Source: JALEFZ01 sp964564415 (GTDB taxonomy: Bacteria > Bacteroidota > Bacteroidia > J057). From it: DNA of 64,000 bases. Location: contig CAZMAV010000009.1 of the NCBI GenBank assembly GCA_964564415.1, positions 62,001 through 126,000 of the forward strand, in the 5' to 3' direction. This document shows, in pieces, positions 1 through 9,052 of the stretch. The notes under the pieces are model-generated. The model did no database searches, had not been told where the DNA came from, and saw only the letters and a program-made list of their open reading frames with translations. A program made the translations under genes and the position numbers. How positions within the stretch are numbered: position 1 is the first letter of the stretch; each line of letters begins with the position of its first letter.

Positions 1-473
1 ACGACCTCAAGGGAATAGAACTGGCAGGCATTCTTAAAAATATCATGGCCATTGCGGCGGGGATCCTTGATGGGCTGGGCTATGGGCATAATACCAGGGC
101 TATGCTCATTACTCGGGGATTGGCAGAAATGGTCTCCATTGCCAAGCCGATGGGGGCAGAAGTCAACGCTTTTCTGGGTTTGGCAGGTATTGGGGACCTT
201 GTAGCGACCTGTTCCAGCCAGGCGAGCCGCAACTTTACCCTGGGATACCGCATTGCTCAAGGGCTACCAGCCTCCGAGGTCATCGCCAATATGGAAGAGA
301 CAGCCGAAGGAGTAAAGACCATTGCCATTGTCCGAGCCCTCTCAAACACCTACAAAATACCTGCTCCCATTACCAAGGCCCTGTACCGGATCCTTTTTCA
401 AGGCTATGAAATCGAAAAAGGCATAAGGCTTCTCATGGAATTCCCCTACAGAGAAGACGGAGAACTGCTCTAG
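1..473 (+). CDS. gpsA: NAD(P)-dependent glycerol-3-phosphate dehydrogenase, C-terminal part
   Basis: This is the 3' end of a gene cut by the window edge; the open frame runs from base 3. GpsA reduces dihydroxyacetone phosphate to sn-glycerol 3-phosphate in the cytoplasm for phospholipid synthesis. The visible part is the all-helical C-terminal domain. It holds the conserved 'GIELAGILKNIMAIAAG' helix with the catalytic lysine, then 'GLAGIGDLVATC' and the substrate-binding 'SRN' segment, and it ends near the usual C-terminus with no disruption. No terminator is obvious in the 220 bp that follow. The family call is firm; the N-terminal Rossmann domain lies outside the window. Confidence 0.95.
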   Translation, partial: DLKGIELAGILKNIMAIAAGILDGLGYGHNTRAMLITRGLAEMVSIAKPMGAEVNAFLGLAGIGDLVATCSSQASRNFTLGYRIAQGLPASEVIANMEETAEGVKTIAIVRALSNTYKIPAPITKALYRILFQGYEIEKGIRLLMEFPYREDGELL

Positions 474-693
474 GCTGGGCATAAGGAAGAATTTTTTTTC
501 CAGAAGAAGGAAGGTGGGGTCAAGCTAAATATTGACACAGCAGCTCCTCGTTGATATTGAGCCTCAATCTTGGACTCCAGGAATGTATGATTTATTTATC
601 CCTTGTAAGGAAGAGAGGATTTTCTTTATTTTTATGTAAGACTTTTATTCAATAGGAAAAGTGTAATCAATAAATGATTTTGAATAAAATACG

Positions 694-1650
694 ATGAAGC
701 TTGATAAATGGTCATTTCTAGTCCTAATATTATGTTTACAGATAGGCTGCGAGCCTGCTGTTATTGATTTTGCCAACCGCTGCCGGGACATTCCCGTCTC
801 CAATCATTACCATGGCTATGAGGGCATTACCGACCCTACCTGGTACGTCATGGCCCCGGGAACTCAAAATCCCCTCAACCCCTATCAGTTTACCGGCATG
901 CGGTACGACACCCCAACGGGGAGCTATACGTCCCTTTTTGACATCGAGCAGCGGACAGTCGAGGTGCTGGCTGAAGGCTCTAGTTGGGCTAGCTGGAGTG
1001 TGGACAACTGGATCGCCTTCAATCGCCCGGATGGGCATATCTGGTTGACACGGCCCGATGGCAGTCAGTTGCAACGCCTCACCCAGGTGTCTCAAAATTA
1101 CTATCCCAAATGGAGTCCGGGCGGGGATAGCTTGATCTTTATGAGTCGTCGAGATCAAGAGGTTGGTTCAGCATTTTTGTGGAACTTTACTAACAATGAG
1201 TTGGAGGCCCTATCCTTTCCCATAACTTCTAATTGGGACTGGTCTCCAAGAGGAGATCAGGTAGCGGTGAGCCAGCCCTTTGGAAGCGGGACCGATAATA
1301 CCTGCATTTTTGATCTGCACAGCGGCGAGCTGCTGCGCTGTATTGAGGGGCTGGAAAGCCGCGCCGGGGTCGTCTGGAATCGCTACGACCACCAGGAGAT
1401 TTACCTATCTAATGCGGAGGGGGTATTTCGCTTTCGCCTGGATAGCGGCGAGTTGGTGCAACTGCTCGAGGGCTGTGAGTCTCGGCGCTGGCACATCGTA
1501 GGGGTCCTACCCGATGGCAGGTTGGTTTGCCACCTCCTGGAAAAGAAAGTCATCGAGAAAGACCTCAAGCTCCGTCATTACCATCGGCACTGCTTGGTAT
1601 CACCTGAAGGAGAAGTGTTGGAGGAGATCATTTTTGAGGCGGTTAAGTGA
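694..1650 (+). CDS. TolB-like beta-propeller lipoprotein
   Basis: The 318-residue protein begins with a lipoprotein signal (charged start, hydrophobic stretch, lipobox 'LQIGC' with Cys19), so it is probably anchored in the outer or inner membrane facing the periplasm. The body carries WD40/TolB-type blades with recurring 'W-S-P-x-G-D-x-[IL]' segments, for example 'PKWSPGGDSLIFMS' and 'DWSPRGDQVAV', plus 'TRPDGSQLQRLT'. Such propellers usually bind other proteins; no catalytic residues are evident. A decayed paralogue with the same motif order lies just downstream at 1784, so this looks like one surviving member of a tandem pair. The specific partner cannot be predicted. Confidence 0.75.
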   Translation: MKLDKWSFLVLILCLQIGCEPAVIDFANRCRDIPVSNHYHGYEGITDPTWYVMAPGTQNPLNPYQFTGMRYDTPTGSYTSLFDIEQRTVEVLAEGSSWASWSVDNWIAFNRPDGHIWLTRPDGSQLQRLTQVSQNYYPKWSPGGDSLIFMSRRDQEVGSAFLWNFTNNELEALSFPITSNWDWSPRGDQVAVSQPFGSGTDNTCIFDLHSGELLRCIEGLESRAGVVWNRYDHQEIYLSNAEGVFRFRLDSGELVQLLEGCESRRWHIVGVLPDGRLVCHLLEKKVIEKDLKLRHYHRHCLVSPEGEVLEEIIFEAVK

Positions 1651-1783
1651 GGACTTTGCTAAGGTTAAGTACTAGCTAGGTAAGCATCCTCCCCACACCT
1701 TTACTCTCCCTTTAAAAATCCCTAACTTCTTATTTTCCAGGTCTTCTACATCAATTCAGCATTAAAACGTAAATATCGTATCG

Positions 1784-2310
1784 ATGGAAAATATATTAAT
1801 TCTAAGTTTCGCCATTCTGTTTCTTAGCAGTTGCCAGGGCGACTTTCTCAAACCAGATGTGGTAGCATGTTAGCCTCTCCCACCCCCTAAAGGTGATGAT
1901 TACTTGATCCCATATGAAAAAGAGTGGTATGAGGATTATAAATTTCATGATCCAGACTTTACCCCCAATAATTCTAACTAATTTGTTTTCACATACAGGG
2001 AGATTGGCAAAAGACCTAGGAAAATTGGGATTGGTAAGCTGGATACCCGCACCTTTCGTTTTTTAACTCATGGAGAAGAACCTACAGGAGCACAAATGAT
2101 GAAATCGCTTTTGTGAATGAATTCGCAAACGGGATTATGAGGATCAACCCAGATGGTACTGGATTGAGCAGGTTGACAAATGGGCCCATACATTAAAGGC
2201 CCCACTGGAAATCCAAACGGAGATAAAATTGTTTATGACAATACATCTACAGACTCAACTTCATCAATTTATTTGATGGATAGGGAGGAGAGGGAGACAT
2301 CTATGATCTC
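1784..2310 (+). pseudogene. Decayed paralogue of the upstream TolB-like lipoprotein
   Basis: An ATG at 1784 opens a lipoprotein signal (lipobox 'LSSC') but meets a stop 30 codons later. Read-through in the same frame gives a plausible protein for another stretch, with a second stop near 1979. Continuation in other frames recovers 'KLDTRTFRFLTHGEEP', then 'NDEIAFVNEFANGIMRINPDG', 'TGLSRLTNGP' and finally 'NPNGDKIVYDN'. These match the order and spacing of blades in the gene at 694. At least two in-frame stops and two frameshifts are needed, so this is a pseudogene. The homology fades near 2310 and the 3' part of the gene is missing. Confidence 0.75.
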
Positions 2311-2576
2311 TTTCTGGGAATCTCTGGTCTGCTTTTCCTGCCTCCACTGATCTCCATCAGGACCTGCCAACAAGATTCTTCCATAGTCCTTGGAAGCAAG
2401 CCGAGCAAAGGCTTTGCTATGGGCACTGGCATGTCCCACGATTAAGCTGCTAGCGGAAGATAGCGATGAAGGGGGAGGCTGCATAATCGTCTTTCACTTG
2501 ACCTTGGAAGGCGGTCTTCATAAAAATATACCTTTATTTCTAAAGACAAAATATTTAATCCGGGCCACTTCAGCTC

Positions 2577-3668
2577 TCAGTTAAATAACTGTACATCGTA
2601 AAAATTCCACTCCTTTCCATCATTTCGACGACCTTCGATGATATTGATGTAACTCATATCTCTGGGTACATCGGGAAAAATAGCCGAAAATCTGAGCTTT
2701 TTGCCCGGCTCTAGTTCGACAGGCCCTTCTGAAAACTGACTTGCCTTTATCATCCGATAGGTTTCTGTTCGGCCTCCGTTCCGACTCGTGATCAGGAGGT
2801 CTTCCCTCAGTTTGAAGCTGTAAGAAGAATCTTTGGATGGATTTTCTAGAAGAAAGGTAACGAGGGTTTGATTGGAAGTCAGCTGTATACGCTCGATTTT
2901 GATATAGCTCTGGGTGGCAAAACCTACCTTGGGTTTGTCGATTTTGATTCCTTCAAAGTATTTCGTTCGCTTCTCCTTTTTCAGGTATCTTTTATCTCTT
3001 CTACCATCGGGTTCTTCCACTTCAAAGTAGATACTCCTTGCCTTTCTCACATCATCTTCCCTAAGGGAAACCTTTCCTACACTTTCAGGTCTATTTTCGG
3101 TGATGCCTTCCTCTTCTTCCGGATTTTTGGACTGAGTGATGGGAGCCTCGATGAGGAGGGGTCCTCGACCCTTCCTTATGTGTTCAAGGTAGACCTGGGC
3201 CTCCTGGTAATAGGAGTTGATGCTCAGTGCCTTCTCCATATCCGCAATGGCCTGTTCATCGTTGCGCTTGAGGTGGTGAGCCCTTCCCCGCTGGTAGTAC
3301 ATGAGGGCCGGATCGAGCATTTCTTGTTCGTCGAGATTGAGAGAGACAGAATTCTGGTAGATCAATTCGACGCTCCCATCTGCTCGGGATATGTAGTCGT
3401 TTTCCAGGGATTTGTTGAAGGAGTAGATGGCTCGGTTTAGGTCGCTTTGATAATAATAGGCCTTGGCCAGGAAGGCATAAAGATAGGGTGTGGTAGGATT
3501 GAGTTTGCGGCAGTACTCCAGTTCTTGTTGGGCCTTGGAATAGTCGCCCAGGGCAAGGGCTCTCTTTCCCGCCTCCAGGGCTTCAAGGGACTTTGGCTGG
3601 CCCATCAGGTAATGGCCACCCGTAAAAAGCAGGCTTATCAAAAAGAGGAAGGTAGCGGTATGTTTCAT
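2577..3668 (-). CDS. Secreted TPR protein, second of a tandem paralogue pair
   Basis: The start was set at the ATG at 3668, which directly opens a signal peptide ('MKHTATFLFLISLLF'); a longer frame upstream has no such feature. Residues from about 25 to 170 form tetratricopeptide repeats ('ALALGDYSKAQQELEYCRKLNP', 'AYYYQSDLNRAIYSFNKSL', 'KRNDEQAIADMEKALSINSYY'), a protein-protein binding scaffold. A charged linker follows, then a C-terminal beta-rich domain that is shared with the gene immediately upstream on the same strand (at 3697), ending 'EWNFYDVQL'. The gap between the two genes is only 28 bp, so they form an operon and probably one complex in the periplasm. Function unknown. Confidence 0.8.
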   Translation of the reverse strand: MKHTATFLFLISLLFTGGHYLMGQPKSLEALEAGKRALALGDYSKAQQELEYCRKLNPTTPYLYAFLAKAYYYQSDLNRAIYSFNKSLENDYISRADGSVELIYQNSVSLNLDEQEMLDPALMYYQRGRAHHLKRNDEQAIADMEKALSINSYYQEAQVYLEHIRKGRGPLLIEAPITQSKNPEEEEGITENRPESVGKVSLREDDVRKARSIYFEVEEPDGRRDKRYLKKEKRTKYFEGIKIDKPKVGFATQSYIKIERIQLTSNQTLVTFLLENPSKDSSYSFKLREDLLITSRNGGRTETYRMIKASQFSEGPVELEPGKKLRFSAIFPDVPRDMSYINIIEGRRNDGKEWNFYDVQLFN

Positions 3669-3696
3669 AAGAATAGGCTGAGTGGTTGAAATAGAA

Positions 3697-4707
3697 CTAC
3701 TGATCCATGTCTTTGTCAAGTTTGACATAGTAGAAATTCCAGGCTCCTGGTACAGGCATTTTTCCTTCTAAAATGTTGAATTCGAAGACCTCAGGGTCCA
3801 GGCGCTCAAAATAAGCTGTCAGGTATTCCCGCCCGTACCTTACCTTGATGGGCTTTTTACGGCTGATCTCGGGTTGATTGAGAAAGCCCTGGAGGCGATA
3901 GGATTTTTTCCCCTGAGCATCGACCAAAAACCAGGCATCTTCGCTGTTGGGAGGAGCCACCCTATACTCAAAGACCCGCCGATTGGGGTTTTTAATTCGA
4001 AAAGTTACAATGGTACGAGAAGAAGTTACCTTTACTGCTACCACATCTATGTTTTCGTCGGTCTGTCCTCCTACCTTCAGGTCTGAGCCGGAATAGTCAT
4101 AGCTTCTACCAGGGTTTCTTCTGTTTTGGTTGCTGGGGGAAGAACTCTGGTACTCACTGATGGGGTCTACGGGGGCATCCGTACTGACAAACTTCGATTC
4201 GTCGGGGTATTTATCGGAGATTTTTACTCCTTCGCCTTTAGAAAGGCCGCTGGCTACTCCCTGCTGACGTTTTTGAGCTTCTTCCAGGTTGACCGAGGCA
4301 TCTCTGTAGCCGGGGTCCAGGTCAAGGGCTTCCTCAAAATGGCCCACAGCAGTAAGATAAGCCCCACTGCTGGCGGCAGCTACTCCAAGGTCATTTTTGA
4401 GCTTGGGATTCTCAGGATGCATCTTTGAGGCTTTCTTAAAACTCTGGTAGGCTTGCTGATAATCCCCTTCCAGGTAGTAGATCTCGCCAAGCAACTCGTG
4501 GACATCGGGATGCTTCGGATTAAGGCGAATGACCTCCATGAATTTTGTCAGGGCAGCCCCCATTTTATTGCTATTGTAAAGGTCCAGCCCCTCCCTGAAT
4601 ACCTGATCGGCCTGGAAGCGGTCCAGGATGGAAACATTCCGCTCCGGCTGTGCTAACAGGGGAGCCATGGTGATCGAGCATAGCAAAAGGATGATTAGGT
4701 ACCTCAT
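3697..4707 (-). CDS. Secreted TPR protein, first of a tandem paralogue pair
   Basis: The ATG at 4707 opens a clean signal peptide ('MRYLIILLLCSITMAPLLAQ'), preferred over a frame extending to 4839. Tetratricopeptide repeats span about residues 30-145 ('FREGLDLYNSNKMGAALTKF', 'YYLEGDYQQAYQSFKKASKM', 'GAYLTAVGHFEEALDLDPGY'). After a Ser/Pro-rich linker comes a C-terminal beta domain with 'VTSSRTIVTFRIKNPNRR' and 'GAWNFYYVKL', which aligns with the C-terminal domain of its operon partner at 2577. The shared domain and 28 bp spacing suggest duplication followed by co-function. I do not recognise the C-terminal domain. Confidence 0.8.
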   Translation of the reverse strand: MRYLIILLLCSITMAPLLAQPERNVSILDRFQADQVFREGLDLYNSNKMGAALTKFMEVIRLNPKHPDVHELLGEIYYLEGDYQQAYQSFKKASKMHPENPKLKNDLGVAAASSGAYLTAVGHFEEALDLDPGYRDASVNLEEAQKRQQGVASGLSKGEGVKISDKYPDESKFVSTDAPVDPISEYQSSSPSNQNRRNPGRSYDYSGSDLKVGGQTDENIDVVAVKVTSSRTIVTFRIKNPNRRVFEYRVAPPNSEDAWFLVDAQGKKSYRLQGFLNQPEISRKKPIKVRYGREYLTAYFERLDPEVFEFNILEGKMPVPGAWNFYYVKLDKDMDQ

Positions 4708-5292
4708 AAGGATTTGGATCGGAATAAAACGCCAATATATGTCCTGGCTGCATATTTTGCTAAGTAGAAGAACAAGTTGAACCGGGTATTTCAAGGAGAC
4801 AAGCCTTCCTAAAGCCTGATTCACAACCAACAGAATCACAGCTGATAGGATGAAAACATGCTCAAAGCAAAGCAGAATACCAATGCCAGACTACTTAAAA
4901 CAATATATAGACTGTTTTTTCCAAAAACCAAAGCTTAAATCAGGGAGAATGTGGGTAAGTAGAAGGGAAGAAAGGAAGGAAAATATGGCTTTCCCCGAAG
5001 GGAACTCACAGCCAAAACCCAGCTAATACCCCAAACCCTAAATGCTGTGGCGGCTGTGAGTGTTTTATTCTTTTGTTTCAAGTTTCATTCCAGGCTTTGA
5101 CAGCAGAACTGGCTCAAGAGGCAGCAAAGGTAATATTTGGCAAAATATTGTGGATAAAATTTCAAGCATTTTGTATAATGGCGAAAAGCTTTTTTCACTA
5201 AAACCGACTTTTTGATTCACAGCGAAAAAAATGGCTTGTCATCCTATGTAAGGTTTGACCCCTTCTTTAAGAAATAATAGCCTCGACCTCCA
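4708..5292. other. Gene-free spacer with a long inverted repeat
   Basis: No convincing gene is seen in these 585 bp. The spacer holds the upstream region of the TPR operon and the 3' flank of the TonB receptor, both on the minus strand. It includes a perfect 9 bp inverted repeat, CTCACAGCC at 5005-5013 and GGCTGTGAG at 5052-5060, followed on the plus strand by a T-rich run. That could be a terminator-like or small structured RNA, but no transcript start is visible. Confidence 0.4.
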
Positions 5293-7566
5293 TCAGAATC
5301 CCAGTTTGACGCTTACCATGACCAATCTCCCGATCCCCGGGATTCCGGCTCCATGTACGACATAGGTACTGTTGAGGAGATTTTTGATTCCAAGCGTGGC
5401 ATAGCCCAGCGAGTGCTTCCATCCGATGTGAAAGTCGATGACATTCCAGCCGGCTGTTCCCATATCGGAAACCCTGGGATTGGGCAGGTCAGTAAAACCC
5501 AGTCGGTCCTGACGGTGGGCGTAGCGCCATTCCAGTCGGCTCCAAAGTCCCCTTCTGTTTTGATAGCGGAGGCCAAGCCTTCCATTTAAGGGTGGAATAA
5601 GGGGAAGGGCCTGGGACTGGCTGATGTTTCTTCCATAAGTATAGGCAACGTTGCCAAAGACGACCATGCTGCGGTTCAGCATAACTTCCATTTCAGCCTC
5701 TATGCCCTGTACGTAGGACTGACCTGTAGGCTGCGACTGATAGACGGGAAGTCCCTGGTAGGTCCTTTCTCCTTCAAATCGCCCCGGACGCCAATCCTGA
5801 TAATCAGAAACTTGAGCCCTGTAAAGGGCCAGGCTGCCATTGAAGTTGCTGGTGTGAGCTTTCAACCCCAATTCCGAACTGAAACTCCTTTCGGGATTGA
5901 GGCTGTCAGAAGGAGCGGCAAAGCCCAGAACCATAGGCCCCTGATAGGCTAGGTCGTGGAGGTTAGGCGCCCGGTATCCGGTCTGCGAAGAAAAATACAG
6001 CTTGTAATTGGGATGTAAGGGATACATACCCGAAATATTTCCTGCCAATACTACGGGTGATATTTCCTGGTCCAAAAAGGCTCGCTGATAGGCGTGTGCC
6101 CTTCCCCCAAAACTCAACCTCAGTTTGAGGATATCCAGGGTATGGGCCGTATACAAAGAAAAATCCCCGGCAGTAGACCCTTCAGGAACTCGGGACCGTA
6201 CCTGGCGGCCCCCATTTCCCCCACTTTCGTAGCTGCCTTCGGCCTGGCTCAGCGACTGTCGCGTATAACTTACCCCCGATACGATGTGCCAGTAGGGAAT
6301 AGGCTTGGCGACCACATTCACCTTTCCTTTGAACATTCGCAGTTGATCCCTGTACCTCCATTGCCCCTCGGGCCCCTGGAAGTTGAGCGACTCGTCAAAC
6401 TGCTGGAAGCCCATAGATAGTTCTACCCTTTCCAAATGGGTATCGGGATTGTAGGCGATATACTTGGCCTGGCCGCTTTGGCGGGTCAGGTTTTCCAATT
6501 CTCCCTCTACCTGAAGGTCCGTGACTCCCTGACTCAGGATATCTGCATTGTTGACCCGGCCTTCGTGATAGGAAAGCTCAATCTCGTGTTTTTTGCCGAG
6601 GGCCAGGCCCATGTCCAGGTCGTGAAAGCGTCGTCCATAGGCAGAGGAATCAATGGGCAGGTTGGCGGTAGGAAAATCGCGGTTGCCATACAGGGAAGAG
6701 CCGGCTGAAAGGGCTAGTTTGGGGCCATGGAGAGAGATTTCTGCCCTGCCTCCACCATCGTACAAGTGATTTTGCCGGGCATTGCCGACCAGGTCTGCAC
6801 TGATTCTGCCGCTCAGGCTGCCATGTACCTTCCAACCTTCGGTAGAGAACTCCGGTCGGTGGGTCTCCAGCAACAAGGCTCCTTGCAAGGCATCGCTCCC
6901 GTATTGTACACTGCCCGTCCCGCGAATCGCCTCGGCCCGTCGAATGGATAGGGGATCCAGGGTTATCAGGTTGATGTTTTCAGAAAGGGAACTCGTGGCC
7001 AGGGTCATCTCCATCCCATCCATGTAGATGGGGAGACGGCTTCCCCCCATTCCCCTTAAAAAAATACCTGTCCCTCCATGGAAAAAAGAAGTGGCGCTGA
7101 CCCCCGTAAGGCTGTTGAGTGCTTCGGGAAGATGGGACGGAACCTCATCGTAGGCCCTCCATCCCTCATAGACCGAGACTTGATGAGGAACGTACCAGGG
7201 CCTGCGCTTAACCAACTGGGTGTGGGTCACATGATCCGAAACCATCTCGGTTTTTTTGCGCTTCATGCTCACTCCGATCGAAAATATCTCCCGGTCCTTT
7301 TCCTTGATTTCGTAGTCAGACATGAGGGGATAATATCCCTCCTTGTAAAAATTGAGGTAGTAGACTCCCTTTCCCAGGTCTGGTATCCGAAAAAATCCAT
7401 CCTTGTCCGAAACAGCTGCCAGGGTGGTATTTTCGATTTTCACTTCTACACCGGGAACAGGTTGGCCCAGAGCCGGATCATATATGGACCCCTGCAGGGT
7501 GAATTGTCCATAGCCCATCATGGCTACCAGGCATGAAATAAGGGTAAATGCTGTTCTAAGGTTCAT
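5293..7566 (-). CDS. TonB-dependent outer-membrane receptor
   Basis: The 757-residue protein starts with a signal peptide ('ISCLVAMMGYGQ') and a carboxypeptidase-regulatory-like beta-sandwich (about residues 22-105, 'VPGVEVKIENTTLAAVSDKDGFF'), as is typical of Bacteroidota receptors. A plug domain follows ('TGVSATSFFHGGTGIFLRGM', 'IYMDGMEM') and then a 22-strand-type barrel ending in aromatic 'VSVKLGF', a normal barrel C-terminus. It should import a ligand across the outer membrane using TonB-ExbB-ExbD energy. The ligand cannot be told; no SusD partner is adjacent, which argues against a polysaccharide locus and leaves metal, vitamin or siderophore uptake open. Single-gene unit. Confidence 0.92.
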   Translation of the reverse strand: MNLRTAFTLISCLVAMMGYGQFTLQGSIYDPALGQPVPGVEVKIENTTLAAVSDKDGFFRIPDLGKGVYYLNFYKEGYYPLMSDYEIKEKDREIFSIGVSMKRKKTEMVSDHVTHTQLVKRRPWYVPHQVSVYEGWRAYDEVPSHLPEALNSLTGVSATSFFHGGTGIFLRGMGGSRLPIYMDGMEMTLATSSLSENINLITLDPLSIRRAEAIRGTGSVQYGSDALQGALLLETHRPEFSTEGWKVHGSLSGRISADLVGNARQNHLYDGGGRAEISLHGPKLALSAGSSLYGNRDFPTANLPIDSSAYGRRFHDLDMGLALGKKHEIELSYHEGRVNNADILSQGVTDLQVEGELENLTRQSGQAKYIAYNPDTHLERVELSMGFQQFDESLNFQGPEGQWRYRDQLRMFKGKVNVVAKPIPYWHIVSGVSYTRQSLSQAEGSYESGGNGGRQVRSRVPEGSTAGDFSLYTAHTLDILKLRLSFGGRAHAYQRAFLDQEISPVVLAGNISGMYPLHPNYKLYFSSQTGYRAPNLHDLAYQGPMVLGFAAPSDSLNPERSFSSELGLKAHTSNFNGSLALYRAQVSDYQDWRPGRFEGERTYQGLPVYQSQPTGQSYVQGIEAEMEVMLNRSMVVFGNVAYTYGRNISQSQALPLIPPLNGRLGLRYQNRRGLWSRLEWRYAHRQDRLGFTDLPNPRVSDMGTAGWNVIDFHIGWKHSLGYATLGIKNLLNSTYVVHGAGIPGIGRLVMVSVKLGF

Positions 7567-7758
7567 ACATCCTTGCTTCCTAATCTCTCTTTCAAGCTTA
7601 CAGGTATGGCTAATGGGAAGGGAAATCTGGGTAAAATTTGATTCTGAGCCAAATGTAAGAGCTTGTTTAAAAGGATAAATCTTAAACCACCTCTAGGGCT
7701 TTGCAGAGATAAAAAGACAGGGTTCTTCTTCAAAGGGCCATGCTAACAGGAATATTTT

Positions 7759-8709
7759 CTAGCTGGGATCACTGATGCCCAGGGCATTCTTAAGGGCCAG
7801 CACCTCTCCCCGCGCAGAAATCAGGTTGGCCTCTACACGCTCCAACTTGATCCGGAGTTCTCGGAGCCCTGACTTCATGGCCGAAAGCTCGTCAGGAGGA
7901 GCATTTTGCAATTCCTGACTGCGAATGTCGATCAGCTTGAGCAATTCTTCTCGTTCAAACTCAAATTGTATCACTTCTGTTTGAGCCTCAAGGAGGTCCT
8001 CCGCCAGTTCGTCGTATAATTCTGCCGACACCAGGATGTCTTCCGCGTCCGGACTCAGGTATAATTCGGTAATATCCTCGGACTTTTTGCCTATGGAACT
8101 GAGGCTGCCGATCAGGTCAAACTTTGGTGTTTTGTAGTTTTTAAAGAATTTTTCCCTCTCTTTTCGCTCCACCCTTTGGGCAAATTGAATGCCGAGCTGA
8201 AGGTCCTTTTTCAGGTCCTCCTGTGCTGCTTCATCCCAATTTTTCCCCTCCTTGCGATGCTTGTCCTCCAAGTCATAAAGGGCTTCTTTAAGGTCAGCCA
8301 TGGCCTTCCAAAAGTCGCCGATGACCCTGCGCTGCTCCAACCAAGAGGCAAAGCCCTTGTGAATGGCCAATACTCCGGAAAGTACGGCAGCTATTTCTGC
8401 AATGCCCGTATCTGCCTCAATCTGCCCTGAGAAATAGTAAATCAAAGCAGGAATGACCACCATGAGGATAATGGTGAGGCTAATGTAAAATCTGCTGAGC
8501 AACCTCTCCCGATTGAGCTTTTGCTCGTACCAGGAAATCCGCAGGTGCATGTCAGTTACATAATCTATCAATTCTTCGTAGAGGGCCTGAGACACCTGCT
8601 CAGGCAAACCCAATCGATCGACAAATACAGCCAGGGCAACTTCGCTTCGCTTTTCGTCGCGGTAACTGAAACGCTTGCGCTCAAAAGGGTAAGATGGGCG
8701 GTTGTTCAT
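7759..8709 (-). CDS. SLATT-like two-transmembrane-helix protein
   Basis: The 316-residue protein has a helical N-terminus with 'DMHLRISWYEQKLNRERLLSRFY', two adjacent membrane helices (about residues 74-92 and 102-118, the second 'IAEIAAVLSGVLAIHKGF') and then 'FKAMADLKEALYDLE'-like helical sequence. This order resembles SLATT domains, the SMODS/SLOG-associated two-helix effectors thought to act as membrane pores in conflict systems. A long acidic coiled coil occupies about residues 215-310. No nucleotidyltransferase, SLOG or other sensor gene is adjacent, so it is either an orphan effector or a housekeeping relative. Assignment is by pattern only. Confidence 0.5.
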   Translation of the reverse strand: MNNRPSYPFERKRFSYRDEKRSEVALAVFVDRLGLPEQVSQALYEELIDYVTDMHLRISWYEQKLNRERLLSRFYISLTIILMVVIPALIYYFSGQIEADTGIAEIAAVLSGVLAIHKGFASWLEQRRVIGDFWKAMADLKEALYDLEDKHRKEGKNWDEAAQEDLKKDLQLGIQFAQRVERKEREKFFKNYKTPKFDLIGSLSSIGKKSEDITELYLSPDAEDILVSAELYDELAEDLLEAQTEVIQFEFEREELLKLIDIRSQELQNAPPDELSAMKSGLRELRIKLERVEANLISARGEVLALKNALGISDPS

Positions 8710-9052
8710 ATCTCCGGTGTTTGGATCAGACGAATATTAGGAATTTTTTGTAAGAAGTCTGGCCTGTGGAGCAAAAAACTTCAATCTACTTGCACATATG
8801 AAGTTAAACGTGAAAATACATTTCCTGGGATTTATGGAAAAATGCGGAGATTCCCCTCCTTCAAGTAACCCTGATGGCTTATTCCAGGTAAACAAGTCTT
8901 AACATTGGAGGCAAACATTAATTTTTTTCCATCTGTCAGCAGCTCTACCTACGTAAATTTTGTACCTTAAAAGCAGTATTCTCCGGATAAGGATGACAAT
9001 CAAAGCATCTTTACCCTGTACTGTGTAGGCATTAATCCAAATACCACCTTTT
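8710..9052. other. Divergent promoter region between SLATT-like gene and alpha-2-macroglobulin
   Basis: These 343 bp separate two divergently transcribed genes and presumably hold both promoters. AT-rich stretches are present (about 8900-8990), but no element matches the Bacteroidota consensus TTTG-N19-TAnnTTTG exactly. No RNA gene or repeat was recognised. Confidence 0.4.

Noticed and set aside
2269..2484. Minus-strand frame of 71 codons in the spacer after the TolB pseudogene
   Set aside because: Composition is Ser/Ala-rich without motif, it overlaps the pseudogene end, and no conserved feature supports it.
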